Origin: an uncultured Erysipelotrichaceae bacterium
GTDB taxonomy: Bacteria; Bacillota_I; Bacilli_A; Erysipelotrichales; Erysipelotrichaceae
Reading direction: 5' to 3'
DNA: 62,418 nucleotides
NCBI GenBank assembly: GCA_947649125.1
Contig: CANSQL010000007.1
Coordinates: forward strand, 1-62,418
The position numbers and the translations under genes are program-made. Numbering within the stretch: the stretch's first letter is position 1; each line of letters begins with the position of its first letter. Of the stretch, positions 34,478-44,268 are shown piece by piece. Under the pieces are notes generated by a model. It was not told the DNA's origin and did not search any database. It saw only the letters and a list, made by a program, of their open reading frames with translations.

Positions 34478-35082
34478 ACATTGCGATATTTGCGAGCGGT
34501 AACGGTTCTAACTTTGAAAATATCGTCACTGCCGTTTCTAATCAACAGATTCATCATGCGAAGTGCTGTCTGTTGGTCGTTGATAAGGAGCATGCCTTTG
34601 CGTGTGAACGTGCGAAACGGCTCGGTATTCCTTATCTGTATGTCAATCCGAAGGCTTACGCAAATAAAGCGGAATATGAACGCTTTATCTTATCCAAGCT
34701 TCGGGAATATCAGATTGATTTGATCGTGCTTGCCGGTTATATGCGCTTTATCGGTGAGGTGCTGTTACAGGCCTTCCCGTATCGTATCATGAATTTACAC
34801 CCTGCTTATCTGCCGCAGTTCCCGGGTGCTCACAGTATTCAGGATGCCTTTGAGGCGAAGGTTGATTATACGGGAGTAACGGTTCACTATGTCGATGAGG
34901 GTGTGGATACCGGTGAAATCATTTATCAGGAAAAGCTGATGATTGATTCCTCATGGAGCTTAGAGGTTTTGGAGCAGCATGTTCATGAATTAGAGTATCA
35001 TCTGTTCCCTAAGGCAATTCAAATGGTTATAGATAAAATTGAGAATAATAAGGAGGATCATTATGAAACGAGCATTGGTTAG
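34471..35082 (+). CDS. purN: Phosphoribosylglycinamide formyltransferase
   Basis: A 203-residue folate-dependent GAR transformylase. The [10 protein letters not shown] start, [13 protein letters not shown] (catalytic His region) and the [16 protein letters not shown] stretch are typical. It overlaps the purM stop by seven bases and ends inside the purH leader, so translation is probably coupled. Confidence 0.95.
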   Translation: MVNIAIFASGNGSNFENIVTAVSNQQIHHAKCCLLVVDKEHAFACERAKRLGIPYLYVNPKAYANKAEYERFILSKLREYQIDLIVLAGYMRFIGEVLLQAFPYRIMNLHPAYLPQFPGAHSIQDAFEAKVDYTGVTVHYVDEGVDTGEIIYQEKLMIDSSWSLEVLEQHVHELEYHLFPKAIQMVIDKIENNKEDHYETSIG

Positions 35083-36595
35083 TGTATCGGATAAAACAGG
35101 ACTTGTGGAATTCGTTTCCGGCTTAACACAGCTTGGTTATGAAATCATTTCCACAGGCGGCACCAAGAAGGCATTGGAGACTGCGGGCATTTCTACGATT
35201 TCCATTTCCGATGTGACAGGCTTCCCCGAAATCATGGACGGCCGTGTAAAAACGCTTCACCCTAATGTGCACGGTGCACTGTTATGTGTCAGAGATAATG
35301 AAAGCCACGTACAGGCATTAAAGGATAACAGTATTGAGTATATCGATCTTGTATGTGTCAATCTGTATCCCTTTAAGGAAACGGTTCAAAAAGCAGGTGT
35401 AGCTCATGAGGAGATCATTGAAAATATCGATATCGGCGGTCCTTCCATGTTAAGAAGTGCTTCTAAGAATTATCGTTATATTCCGGTGCTTTGTGACCCT
35501 AATGATTATGACAGAGTGCTTAAGGAGCTTCAGGAAAACGGTGAAACAAGCTTAGAAACAAGAGAGCTGCTTGCCGCAAAGGTGTTCCGTCATACGGCGC
35601 GTTATGATACGATGATTGCCGAGTATCTCACTAAGAAAACGGGCAATAAGTTCCCTGAAAGCTATACGATGACCTTTGATAAGGTACAGTCCCTGCGTTA
35701 CGGTGAAAATCCGCATCAGGAGGCTGCCTTCTATCAGAATATGAATCCGCAGTATTCCTTGGCAAATGCCAAACAGCTGCACGGTAAGGAGCTTTCTTAT
35801 AATAATATTCAGGACGGCAATGCCGCAATCGAAATTCTGAAGGAATTCAGCGGTCAGTGTGCCGTTGTCGGGCTTAAGCATATGAATCCGTGCGGTGTCG
35901 GTATCGGGAAAACGATTGAGGAAGCATGGGACAAGGCTTATGAGGCTGACCCTGTTTCTATTTTCGGCGGTATCGTCGCTATGAATGAGGAAGTCAATGA
36001 AGCAGTCGCAGAAAAGCTTTCTAAGATTTTCTTGGAGATCATCATCGCGCCTTCCTTCAGTGAAGCTGCCTTCGCTGTTTTATCGCAAAAGAAAAATATT
36101 CGTTTGATGACCTTGGATACAAGCTTAAATCCAAGTGCTGAGCTTAAGGTTACCAATGTCAATGACGGCTTATTGGTACAGGATATCGATGCGAAAAACA
36201 TCACCGCGCAGGATTTGACGTGTGTTACCAAGCGTCAGCCGAGCGAGGCTGAAATCGAACAGCTGTTGTTTGCGTGGAAGGTCGTTAAGCATGTGAAGTC
36301 CAATGCGATTGTTTTAGTTAAGGACAATATGACGATCGGTGTCGGCGCCGGACAGATGAATCGTGTCGGTGCGGCGAAAATCGCAATCGAACAGGCACAG
36401 GATAAGGCAAACGGCTCTGTCATGGGGTCTGATGCGTTCTTCCCGATGCCGGATACGGTAGAAGCTGCCGCAAAGGCCGGTATTACCGCAATCATTCAAC
36501 CGGGCGGATCAATCAAGGATCAGCTTTCTGTCGATGAATGCGATAAGCATGGTATCGCAATGGTCTACACCGGTATTCGTCATTTCAAGCATTAG
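35063..36595 (+). CDS. purH: Bifunctional AICAR transformylase / IMP cyclohydrolase
   Basis: A 510-residue enzyme for the last two steps to IMP. The N-terminal MGS-fold IMP cyclohydrolase ([24 protein letters not shown]) and the larger AICAR formyltransferase domain (SLRYGENPHQEAAFY, KHMNPCGVG) are complete. AAGGAGGATC fixes the start inside the purN end. It is the last gene of the operon; purC, purB, purD and purA are elsewhere. Confidence 0.96.
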   Translation: MKRALVSVSDKTGLVEFVSGLTQLGYEIISTGGTKKALETAGISTISISDVTGFPEIMDGRVKTLHPNVHGALLCVRDNESHVQALKDNSIEYIDLVCVNLYPFKETVQKAGVAHEEIIENIDIGGPSMLRSASKNYRYIPVLCDPNDYDRVLKELQENGETSLETRELLAAKVFRHTARYDTMIAEYLTKKTGNKFPESYTMTFDKVQSLRYGENPHQEAAFYQNMNPQYSLANAKQLHGKELSYNNIQDGNAAIEILKEFSGQCAVVGLKHMNPCGVGIGKTIEEAWDKAYEADPVSIFGGIVAMNEEVNEAVAEKLSKIFLEIIIAPSFSEAAFAVLSQKKNIRLMTLDTSLNPSAELKVTNVNDGLLVQDIDAKNITAQDLTCVTKRQPSEAEIEQLLFAWKVVKHVKSNAIVLVKDNMTIGVGAGQMNRVGAAKIAIEQAQDKANGSVMGSDAFFPMPDTVEAAAKAGITAIIQPGGSIKDQLSVDECDKHGIAMVYTGIRHFKH

Positions 36596-36879
36596 TAACA
36601 GTGCTTCTGTCAGTTGTCATTTTCTTTGAGTCAATATTCACTCTGTCCTTCTGGTTTCGTTTCCTTATATAATAGGCACTGCCATGTGTTCCTGCACGGT
36701 ACGCATTAGTACGCATCACGTCTATCCTTATATAATATAAGGAAGGAAAGATAATCGTTATCAAGCTTTCTTGATCGTTATCACAGGTATACCACAGGCA
36801 GAGTATCATAAATAATGGCTTCATACAGGCAATAAGGCTATAAGAAAGCCATTGACAAGACAAATCAGAATACAAATTC
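36596..36879 (+). other. Region after purH without a gene
   Basis: Holds an AT-rich palindrome (CCTTATATAATATAAGG at 36726-36742), a related CCTTATATAATAGG half at about 36661, a doubled GTACGCATTAGTACGC at about 36699 and an interrupted inverted repeat TCAAG/CTTGA near 36770. No ORF with a ribosome binding site. Confidence 0.4.
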
Positions 36880-36913
36880 AAGCTAAGGATTCACAACAAC
36901 TCCTTAGCTTTTT
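36880..36913 (+). terminator. Terminator
   Basis: A perfect 10-bp stem (AAGCTAAGGA with TCCTTAGCTT), 11-base loop and T run. It lies about 285 bases after purH, so it either ends a long pur 3' tail or a separate short RNA. Confidence 0.85.
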
Positions 36914-37058
36914 ATTTCAGCCCATTTTGTAGCTCATCGTTAAAGAAGGAAGCATTCAACCAAGTGCTTTTCGGTAAACATAGAATTTCCAAATAAAGGA
37001 AGCAGGAAAGGATACCCATTGAGATTAAAAAATGTTATAATTGATTCAAGGTGATATT

Positions 37059-37835
37059 ATGCAAAATTCCATATTCAAAGACTGGAGCATCGGCAAATGG
37101 ATATTTAATATATTGATCGTTCTGCTTACGATTGCAGTGCTGTCGCTTTTTATCAATCCTGTGTTTGCGACAGGCTATATCATTATGCTTATCGTTCATG
37201 AATGCGGACATATGATCAGCGCAAAAAGCTACGGCGCTCAGGTGCGCTTCGGCGGCTTTACTCCCTTTGGTGCGTATATTCAAATACTGGATCAAACCTC
37301 AATCAAGGAAAACGCTGTTATCGCAATGAGCGGACCGTTATGCGGCTTATTGAACGCGCTTATTTATTTCTTTATCTTTTCATTTATGAAGGATCAAACC
37401 TTTTTATGGCTCAGCTTCTTTGCGGGTATCGTCTCCTTGATGAATCTGATGCCGCTGAATCCGTTTGACGGCGGAAAGGTTATCTCTGGAACCTATTATT
37501 TCTTTCCCTTACTGTTTATTCCTTTCCTTATATATAGTATTGTGATGTTGACTGAGGAAAAGTGGCTCATTTATATCCAAACACTATTGATTCTGTATAT
37601 CATACTTGATGTTGTGAAGATGCACCGCCTCAATCGCTTGGAGCGAATTTTCCATATCGAAAAGGAACCTAAGGCTTCTATCTTTTTTATCTATCTGTTG
37701 GTAGCTGCACTGCTTGCCGGATTGATGGTTACAATGACGATTGATTTCAAAAATACCCTGCTTCCGCAAATTATTATCCCGGCGGAATGCGAGGAATTTA
37801 TTGAACTCATAAAAAATTTTTTTGTGGGTCTTTAG
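37059..37835 (+). CDS. M50-family site-2-protease-like membrane metallopeptidase
   Basis: A 258-residue polytopic membrane protein with the zinc motif HECGH (47-51) in a membrane segment and NPFDGG (134-139) supplying the third ligand, Asp137, as in SpoIVFB-type proteases. Segments lie at about 14-33, 38-55, 88-108, 112-135, 148-165, 172-190 and 217-236. The substrate is unknown. The nearest sporulation genes are 22 kb away, so a SpoIVFB role is only possible. The ATG follows AAGGTG; an upstream TTG is rejected. TGTTATAAT lies 16 bases upstream. Confidence 0.85.
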   Translation: MQNSIFKDWSIGKWIFNILIVLLTIAVLSLFINPVFATGYIIMLIVHECGHMISAKSYGAQVRFGGFTPFGAYIQILDQTSIKENAVIAMSGPLCGLLNALIYFFIFSFMKDQTFLWLSFFAGIVSLMNLMPLNPFDGGKVISGTYYFFPLLFIPFLIYSIVMLTEEKWLIYIQTLLILYIILDVVKMHRLNRLERIFHIEKEPKASIFFIYLLVAALLAGLMVTMTIDFKNTLLPQIIIPAECEEFIELIKNFFVGL

Positions 37836-38249
37836 CTGTTGAAAAGCCGGTCTTGTATACTGAGAAACCCTTTACATTTTCTTAGGTTAAGCCGAGGGAT
37901 AAAAAGTGAACAAGGTAATGATACCTGTATCAGTCTTTTTGTTTTATTCTTAACCGATGAAAAATTCACGGAGCTGAAGCGGTTACATTCACAATCTGAT
38001 AAAATGTGCCTAACGAAAGCTATCACGCATAGCTATCGCATATGTACGCTATCAGATACGAATATTGAGTGAAATAATTGTTAAAAACAGACGTTATTTC
38101 ACAAGAAGAAAATCAGTGTGATTTTAGCACCCATTGTTGAAAAAGGCTTATTCTATAGGCTTTGATAATATTACAAAAATAAATTCATGTATAAACTAAA
38201 GCATATGAGTATAAAATAGTGAATGCAGGCCGTTCAAAAAAAAGAAAGT
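37836..38249 (+). other. Non-coding stretch before the 3D-domain gene
   Basis: A weak hairpin (TGATACCTGTATCA) followed by a T-rich tract at 37918-37945 may terminate the M50 gene. GCTATC occurs three times between 38020 and 38056. I looked for a cyclic-di-AMP riboswitch, common before cell-wall hydrolases, and do not see its conserved core. Confidence 0.4.
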
Positions 38250-38278
38250 TTGACAAGCTGAAATTCATATGATAGAAT
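38250..38278 (+). promoter_or_regulatory. Strong sigma-A-like promoter
   Basis: TTGACA and TAGAAT are 17 bases apart, 29 bases before the 3D-domain lipoprotein gene. Confidence 0.85.
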
Positions 38279-38307
38279 AAGCGACGTGCCGTAAAAGGAG
38301 GAAATTT

Positions 38308-39093
38308 ATGAAACTGAAAAGAATATGTGCTTTTCTGATCATGGTTTTCGCTCTTTCCGGATGTGCGACAGATATGTCCGGTGATGGAGCAATGGTTAAT
38401 ACCAATCCGGTATCTAATACTGTGATATCACAACTGACACAAAGAGAAAATAAGCTATTAACGCAGCATATGGAAAATAAACCGAGTGCTTCTTTGAAAA
38501 AGGAAGTCAAATCCTATGCGACCGAGAAAAAATTAAATAAAAAGCTGGTGAAGCAGGATGCAGTTAAGGACGCATTTGAGATGCTTGCGAAGGTGAGTAA
38601 AGCAGATCAATATGTTGCCCCTGAACCTGAGGAGCCTGAAATCATTGAAACAAAGACAACGGATAAGAAAGCAACGACTGTTTCCGCTAACGAAAGCTTC
38701 ACAATCAAAACGACATTATACGGCGTTGACTGCTACGGCTGTAACGTAAGAGCCGACGGTACCGGAAATACCGCAATCGGTGTTCAGCTGAATCCCGAGA
38801 AGGGCGTGAAACAAAGCGACGGTACTTGGAAAAGCGGTTTAACGTATGACGGTTATTATATTATCGCAATGGATGCAAGTGTTCCGTTCTACTCTATCGT
38901 AGAAATTACCAATCATGGCTTGAGCGGTATGGGAATTTCACCGGATCAGCCGCTGAAATGTATTGTATTGGATCGCGGCGGTGCCATTACCGGCAACCAC
39001 GTTGATTTATATATCGGCAGTGAGAAAAACGTAAATCAATTCACGCAAAACGGTTCCACACCGACAGCGAAAATCATACGCTACGGGAAATAA
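38308..39093 (+). CDS. Lipoprotein with C-terminal 3D domain
   Basis: A 261-residue protein with a lipoprotein signal (LSGC, Cys19), a lysine-rich helical middle and a Pro/Glu linker. The C-terminal domain (about 130-261) ends with I-V-L-D-R-G-G-A-I-T-G-N-H-V-D-L-Y-I-G, the acidic pattern of 3D (MltA/Sps-like) domains found in peptidoglycan-active proteins. A role in wall turnover is inferred. Two Cys in GVDCYGCNVRADG are unusual for the domain. AAAGGAGG precedes the ATG. Confidence 0.8.
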   Translation: MKLKRICAFLIMVFALSGCATDMSGDGAMVNTNPVSNTVISQLTQRENKLLTQHMENKPSASLKKEVKSYATEKKLNKKLVKQDAVKDAFEMLAKVSKADQYVAPEPEEPEIIETKTTDKKATTVSANESFTIKTTLYGVDCYGCNVRADGTGNTAIGVQLNPEKGVKQSDGTWKSGLTYDGYYIIAMDASVPFYSIVEITNHGLSGMGISPDQPLKCIVLDRGGAITGNHVDLYIGSEKNVNQFTQNGSTPTAKIIRYGK

Positions 39094-39305
39094 TTGTTAT
39101 CAGTCATTATATAAGCTAGAAATATCCCTTAAAATCAGTGTTCACGCAAACAGATGCGGGAAATAATCCTATATCTGTAGATAATGGATACACTGTAAAT
39201 AAGTATATAGGCATATTTGTTACACCCTGTATTGCATATGTTACTTTTAATAGCCTGCAGTATCGATTTATTTCATTAGCTTCTGACTCGAAACAAAACA
39301 GAATA
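39094..39305 (+). other. Intergenic stretch, no gene supported
   Basis: A 103-codon plus-strand frame begins at 39138 but lacks a ribosome binding site and has unbiased composition, so it is not called. Nothing else is recognised. Confidence 0.4.
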
Positions 39306-39342
39306 GAAAATCGCACAGATGGAAAAAAAGGCTGTGCTTTTC
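39306..39342 (+). terminator. Probable terminator after the 3D-domain gene
   Basis: GCACAG pairs with CTGTGC, extended by AAAA/TTTT across a 2-base bulge, with a T-rich end. Confidence 0.55.
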
Positions 39343-39459
39343 TGCTTGTTTCAACGCTTTTCCTGCCTGATTTCTCGTTTAATCATTCTCAAAAATTTTA
39401 TAATATGGTAAAATATATGTGTAAAATACGTGTGATAACCAAATACTGAGGTAGATAGA

Positions 39460-40017
39460 ATGAGGATAAAAGAAATCATTGTCGTAGAGGGAAAGCATGA
39501 TACGCAAAAGCTTCAATCCTGTGTTGAATGCGATACACTTGAAACCTGCGGCTGTCGCTTAACGAAGGAGCGAATCGAGCTGATACGGCAATTACAGAAA
39601 AAACGCGGTGTCATTATCTTTACCGATCCCGATGTTCCGGGTGAGAAAATCAGAAATGCGATCAATACACAGGTTCCCGGCTGTAAAAACGCATTTATTG
39701 AAAAGCGTTTGGCGAAAACGACCAAAAAGGTAGGCGTTGAACATGCCAAGCCGCAGGATATCAAGGATGCGCTCGCTCATTTAATGACTTATGAGGCGCA
39801 GGTAAGCGAAACATTGTCGCTGCAGGAGTTTCATTCCTTAGGTCTTAACGGTGGAAACAACAGCGCTCAGCTTCGGGAAATGTTGGGAAATAGCCTGTTT
39901 ATCGGCAAATGTAATGCGAAAACACTTTGGAAGCGGCTGAATATGCTCGGCCTTTCCGCAAAAGAGGTGGTGCATTTATTAATCAGTATGAAGCAGAATC
40001 AATCAAGGGAGGTGTAG
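39460..40017 (+). CDS. rnmV: Ribonuclease M5
   Basis: A 185-residue Toprim-domain endonuclease that trims 5S rRNA precursors. IIVVEGKHD (6-14) and IFTDPDVPGEKIR are the Toprim acidic motifs. The C-terminal part (about 95-185) binds RNA. It starts rnmV-rsmA-ispE, a cluster conserved in Bacillota; the rsmA start lies one base beyond its stop. Confidence 0.94.
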   Translation: MRIKEIIVVEGKHDTQKLQSCVECDTLETCGCRLTKERIELIRQLQKKRGVIIFTDPDVPGEKIRNAINTQVPGCKNAFIEKRLAKTTKKVGVEHAKPQDIKDALAHLMTYEAQVSETLSLQEFHSLGLNGGNNSAQLREMLGNSLFIGKCNAKTLWKRLNMLGLSAKEVVHLLISMKQNQSREV

Positions 40018-40018
40018 A

Positions 40019-40867
40019 ATGATACCAAGAATTGCGACTCCTTCGCAAACAAAAGCGATTTTGGAAAAGCATGATCTATATGCGAAAAAGAATTACGGTC
40101 AAAACTTCCTGATTGAGTGCGGCATCGTTGATAAGATTGCCCGCCATGCGGTCATCAGCGATCATTGTGCAGTAATTGAAATCGGACCGGGTATCGGTGC
40201 ACTGACCCAGTATTTATGTGAATATGCCGAAAAGGTCATTGCGTTTGAAATCGATTCTCGCTTAGAGCCGGTTTTAAATGAAAACCTGAAGGATTACGAT
40301 AACTTCACTCTCGTTATGCAGGATTTTTTAAACACTGATTTAACGGAATACATAAAGCCGCTTCGTGATGAGGGCTACGATATCGTTGTTGCGGCAAATC
40401 TGCCGTATTATATCACTACACCGATTTTATTTCGACTGTTTGAATACGGTGAAACGATTCAGGCAATCACCGTTATGATGCAGAAGGAAGTTGCCGATCG
40501 TTTCGGTGCCGAGGTAAATTCCAAGGATTACAATGCCTTAAGTGTCATTACCCGTTATCGCTGTGAGGTAGGTAAGGTATGTAAGGTTCCGGCAAATGTT
40601 TTTCAGCCGAAGCCGAAGGTCGACAGCGCAGTGCTGCAGTTTCGCTTTCATAAGGAAAAGCCGCTTGAAAATGAAGCGTTGTTTTTTGAACTGGTCAAGG
40701 AATGCTTCCGTCAGCGAAGAAAGACATTGTTGAACAATTTAGGAAATTACCTGGGAAATAAACAAAAGGCCGAGGAAATCATAGAAAGGGCAGGCATTAA
40801 GCCTGATGCAAGAGCGCAAAGCTTATCTTTAGATGACTTTGTCCGCTTATATGAGGTATGTATATGA
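40019..40867 (+). CDS. rsmA: 16S rRNA dimethyladenosine transferase
   Basis: A 282-residue KsgA-type enzyme that dimethylates the two adenosines near the 3' end of 16S rRNA with S-adenosylmethionine. KNYGQNFL, EIGPGIGALT and the NLPYYITTP catalytic motif are intact. GGGAGGTG precedes the ATG. Its stop overlaps the ispE start (ATGA). Confidence 0.96.
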   Translation: MIPRIATPSQTKAILEKHDLYAKKNYGQNFLIECGIVDKIARHAVISDHCAVIEIGPGIGALTQYLCEYAEKVIAFEIDSRLEPVLNENLKDYDNFTLVMQDFLNTDLTEYIKPLRDEGYDIVVAANLPYYITTPILFRLFEYGETIQAITVMMQKEVADRFGAEVNSKDYNALSVITRYRCEVGKVCKVPANVFQPKPKVDSAVLQFRFHKEKPLENEALFFELVKECFRQRRKTLLNNLGNYLGNKQKAEEIIERAGIKPDARAQSLSLDDFVRLYEVCI

Positions 40868-41799
40868 ATGAAATTGAAAATGAAAATGATAAAATAACAG
40901 AGTACGCATATGCGAAGGTAAATTTGTTGTTGGACGCAACCGATAAAAGACCCGACGGCTATCATAATCTGAATTCGGTACTTGTGCCGTTGAATATTTA
41001 TGATACCATAACGATTGAAAAAGCGGATCAAATGAGCTATTCCTGTGATGATGAGTCATTGCCGTTTGATTCCTCAAATACGGTAGTAAAGGCTGTAAAA
41101 CTGATGAAGAAAACCTTTCATATCAAGGACAACTATCGAATCACGGTAAACAAGGCCATTCCGATGCAGGCAGGACTCGGCGGCGGAAGCAGTGATGCGG
41201 CTGCGGTCATGCGCGGAATCCTAAAGCTCAGCAACATAGAGACGGAGCTTCCTTACTTACAGATGCTGGCGCTTGAAATCGGTGCCGATGTACCGGCCTG
41301 TTTAGCCAAGAAATGTACGCTTGTATCAGGTATCGGTCAGGTTAAGGAGCGTTTGGATCGCCGCTTTGATTTGATTTTTCTGTTGATAAAGCCTGAACAG
41401 GGAATCAGCACGAAGCTCGTGTATGAAAATTTGAATCTTGAAACATGTGCACACCCATGTCTTGAAACCTTTATGAATGAATGGAGACGAGGAAATGCCG
41501 ACGGCGTTTTGAAGCAGTGCGGAAATTCTCTTGAGGACAGCACATTTCAGCTTGTGGAAGGGCTTGCCGATCTTAAACAGGAGCTGTTAGACTGCGGTTT
41601 TCCGTGCGTAAACATGTGCGGCAGCGGCACTACCATATTCGCAACCGGCAAAAGCATGTCGGAAACATTAGAAATCGCCGAGAAGTTTAAGGGAAGATAT
41701 CCGTTTGTACAGGTTACCACAACCTATCCGGCACCACTCAGTCCTTCGGCCAAGGCAAGACATGATTTCGTGAGGCGCTTTTTGGGATATGACATTTGA
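40864..41799 (+). CDS. ispE: 4-diphosphocytidyl-2-C-methyl-D-erythritol kinase
   Basis: A 311-residue GHMP kinase of the methylerythritol phosphate isoprenoid pathway. The AKVNLLLDATDKRPDGYH start and the ATP loop PMQAGLGGGSSDAA are diagnostic. The ATG eight bases after GAGG is chosen over one two codons earlier that touches the site. It is translationally coupled to rsmA. Confidence 0.94.
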   Translation: MNEIENENDKITEYAYAKVNLLLDATDKRPDGYHNLNSVLVPLNIYDTITIEKADQMSYSCDDESLPFDSSNTVVKAVKLMKKTFHIKDNYRITVNKAIPMQAGLGGGSSDAAAVMRGILKLSNIETELPYLQMLALEIGADVPACLAKKCTLVSGIGQVKERLDRRFDLIFLLIKPEQGISTKLVYENLNLETCAHPCLETFMNEWRRGNADGVLKQCGNSLEDSTFQLVEGLADLKQELLDCGFPCVNMCGSGTTIFATGKSMSETLEIAEKFKGRYPFVQVTTTYPAPLSPSAKARHDFVRRFLGYDI

Positions 41800-41921
41800 G
41801 TGAGAAAGACGGTAAGATACAGTGAAGGAGTTGTAACGCATTAGGTAAGAACTTATGCATATAGCTTCTTTTATTACTGTTCAGTGTCCGATGTATATGA
41901 TTGTTATTAGGAGACTTGCAG

Positions 41922-42017
41922 ATGAAAGAATCAGTAGTTGCAAATTTTGCAACAACTGCCAATGACGCAAAGACATTTCAAATTTATAATTCAACCGCAG
42001 ATGTTTCTTTATACTAA
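41922..42017 (+). CDS. Possible 31-residue small protein
   Basis: TTAGGAGA lies eight bases before an ATG opening 31 codons (MKESVVANFATTANDAK… ending STADVSLY). The product is soluble, without Cys, and of no family known to me. The stop overlaps the A run of the convergent terminator, whose stem could also end this transcript. No clear promoter is seen. Confidence 0.4.
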   Translation: MKESVVANFATTANDAKTFQIYNSTADVSLY

Positions 42018-42046
42018 AAAACCGGAGTGCATTCATTATCTCCGGT
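42015..42046 (-). terminator. Terminator of the PBP gene
   Basis: On the minus strand ACCGGAG pairs with CTCCGGT around a 12-base loop, followed by six T, about 65 bases after the PBP stop. Confidence 0.8.
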
Positions 42047-42109
42047 ATTATATTACGGCAGCTGTTTTCTTATGCGTTACAGCGCCTTTTTCATACTCCA
42101 TACAGCCAA

Positions 42110-43978
42110 TCATTCCTTGAGATACCAATACGGACTGCCCTGTGAGCTCAGCTTCCCGCTGACCGGGTCCACATAGCGCTCCTCAATTTCATCGCTCGGG
42201 GAATACCAAGGCCCGTCCCCTTTCGGATACAACTCATCAAAGGTCCGTTTAAAAATCGATTTCGCTTCCTCATAATAGGTTTTTTCTAAAAAGCGGTTAT
42301 CATCAAAGCCGGTCCATATCGCAACCGTATAGCCGGGATTAAAGCCGACGACCCACCCGTCCCAATCACTTGTGCCCGACTTCACTCCTACCTTGGTTTT
42401 CGGCGCACTGCCGGTCATGGTCGGATACGTTGTGGTTCGATTGCGCAGATCATAGGTAGATGTCAGCATTTGATTCAACACCAAGGTCTTATCACGATCC
42501 ATCAAGCGCTTATTTTGTGTATCCACCTCATACAGCACCTGATTTTCCTCATCGCTGACTCTTTGAATAAAGCTTGCCTCACGATACAAGCCCTCTGAGG
42601 CAAAGGTATTATAAATATTGCCCAGCTCATACACCGACATATTCACTGTTCCCAGTGCCTCACTGGGATTTTCCTGCGACTGCTTGATCCCAAAATCCAA
42701 CAATGAATTATGAAGCGTTGCCGTCCCTAAAAACAAATGAGTCTTTACCGCATAGATATTATCTGACATCGCAATCGCATTGATCATCGATATTTCACGA
42801 TACGGATATCGATTATTATAATTATGCGGCTCATATTCACCGTTTTCGATCTGAAAGGTCGTCGGCTGTGAAATAAAGGTCGATGATGGAGTAAAGCCCT
42901 GACACAGCGCATTATAATACAACAGCGGCTTGATTGTACTGGCTACCTGTCGCTTGGCATACATCGCACGATTAAACTGTGAGATCGTATAATCCTTTCC
43001 GCCCGCTATCGCAAGTACATGCGAGGTAAACGGCTCTAAAACGATACCTGCACACTCCAGCTCATTTTCCTTGCTCATGCTTTCATCAATGCTTTTCATC
43101 AAGGCTCTTTGCACCTTAGGATCATAGCTTGTATACACATGAAGCGTATTGCTTCGATCCAACAGATCCTTTTGCGCAAGCTCCTCTAATACGACAGTGA
43201 TAAAATACTCATCATTGCCGTAAACATTTTGTTCATCCTCATGTGCGGCATATACGAGCACCTCATCCTTTGCCGCTTGATATTCCTGTTCACTGATCAA
43301 GTCTCTTTGTGCCAATATCGATAAGATCAATTCCTGTCTGGACTTCGCATACTCCGGATGTAAATACGGACTGTATAATGACGGTCCGTTCGGTATTGAG
43401 ATCAGCATCGCAACCTGTGCGGTATCAAGCTCCTTCAATTCCTTATCAAAAAAGAATTTTGCGGCATTTCTGACACCGTAGATACCGTGTCCGTAATACA
43501 ATGTATTTAAATACCCCTCCAGTATTTCCGCCTTACTGTACTGCATCTCTAAGCGTGTCGCATAAAAGAATTCCTGTATTTTACGAGAAACGGTCTGTTC
43601 ATTGGTAAGAAACAGATTTTTCGCATATTGTTGGGTAATCGTACTTCCGCCCTCCACAACACTTCCCGATAAAATATTGTTTTTTAATGCCTTTGCGATT
43701 CTTAAGGGATCAAATCCGGCATGATAATAGAAACGCTTATCCTCTACACTGACAAATGCATCTTGAATAAACTCGGGTATTTCATCGATAGAGGTCCATT
43801 CCATGTTTTTCTTGAAATTGGATTCATACAGGACATCTCCGTTTGTATCATATATCGTAATGCTTTTTCTTGTTTCATTGATATCTAACGGATCAAGCAT
43901 CGCATAGGTATAGATTGCCAGTAACGCACTCAGGCAAAGATAGATCATGAAAAAGAGAAGCTTTTTCCAGTACCTCAC
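42110..43978 (-). CDS. Class A penicillin-binding protein
   Basis: A 622-residue bifunctional murein synthase. It has a short cytoplasmic tail, one membrane segment (about 7-27), a GT51 glycosyltransferase (about 45-225; SVEDKRFYYHAGFD, GGSTITQQYAKNL) and a transpeptidase. The serine motif is STIKPLLYY, the second motif SDN, the third KSGT. No ATG fits. Two GTG codons lie together, and the second is eight bases after AAGGGG and preferred; the first would add three residues. The third motif KSG in place of KTG occurs in some members. Confidence 0.93.
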   Translation of the reverse strand: MRYWKKLLFFMIYLCLSALLAIYTYAMLDPLDINETRKSITIYDTNGDVLYESNFKKNMEWTSIDEIPEFIQDAFVSVEDKRFYYHAGFDPLRIAKALKNNILSGSVVEGGSTITQQYAKNLFLTNEQTVSRKIQEFFYATRLEMQYSKAEILEGYLNTLYYGHGIYGVRNAAKFFFDKELKELDTAQVAMLISIPNGPSLYSPYLHPEYAKSRQELILSILAQRDLISEQEYQAAKDEVLVYAAHEDEQNVYGNDEYFITVVLEELAQKDLLDRSNTLHVYTSYDPKVQRALMKSIDESMSKENELECAGIVLEPFTSHVLAIAGGKDYTISQFNRAMYAKRQVASTIKPLLYYNALCQGFTPSSTFISQPTTFQIENGEYEPHNYNNRYPYREISMINAIAMSDNIYAVKTHLFLGTATLHNSLLDFGIKQSQENPSEALGTVNMSVYELGNIYNTFASEGLYREASFIQRVSDEENQVLYEVDTQNKRLMDRDKTLVLNQMLTSTYDLRNRTTTYPTMTGSAPKTKVGVKSGTSDWDGWVVGFNPGYTVAIWTGFDDNRFLEKTYYEEAKSIFKRTFDELYPKGDGPWYSPSDEIEERYVDPVSGKLSSQGSPYWYLKE

Positions 43979-44217
43979 TCTTATCACCCCTTATGTGCTA
44001 GTATGCACATTCTTTTCGCGGATAAACCTGTCTTAAGCCTCTTTCATTATTTTTTGATTGGGAATCGCTTTTCTGTGTCCTTATTTACTGATTGATTCAA
44101 ATAAAGGTAATGATAAAATATGGAAATTGTTGATTGATTCTGTCTTGTTTATCTACTCTCTTTTGATTAAAAGGCATGGAAATTCCACAGAAAGCATAAA
44201 ATTTATGAAAGTTATAC

Positions 44218-44245
44218 TTGCACCTCAGCAAATATCTGTTATAAT
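44218..44245 (+). promoter_or_regulatory. Promoter of the DUF1934-argS-rpoE operon
   Basis: TTGCAC and an extended TGTTATAAT are 16 bases apart. Transcription would begin near 44252, which rules out the ATG at 44251 as start. Confidence 0.75.
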
Positions 44246-44268
44246 TCACCATGGTAAGTGGTGATGAG

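Noticed and set aside
37836-38307. Cyclic-di-AMP (ydaO) riboswitch before the 3D-domain lipoprotein
   Set aside because: The position is typical, but the conserved GGGGGA and GGGGUGAA-type blocks are absent, and a strong promoter lies only 29 bases before the gene.
39138-39449. 103-codon ORF between the 3D-domain gene and rnmV
   Set aside because: No binding site, no domain, and it spans a probable terminator.
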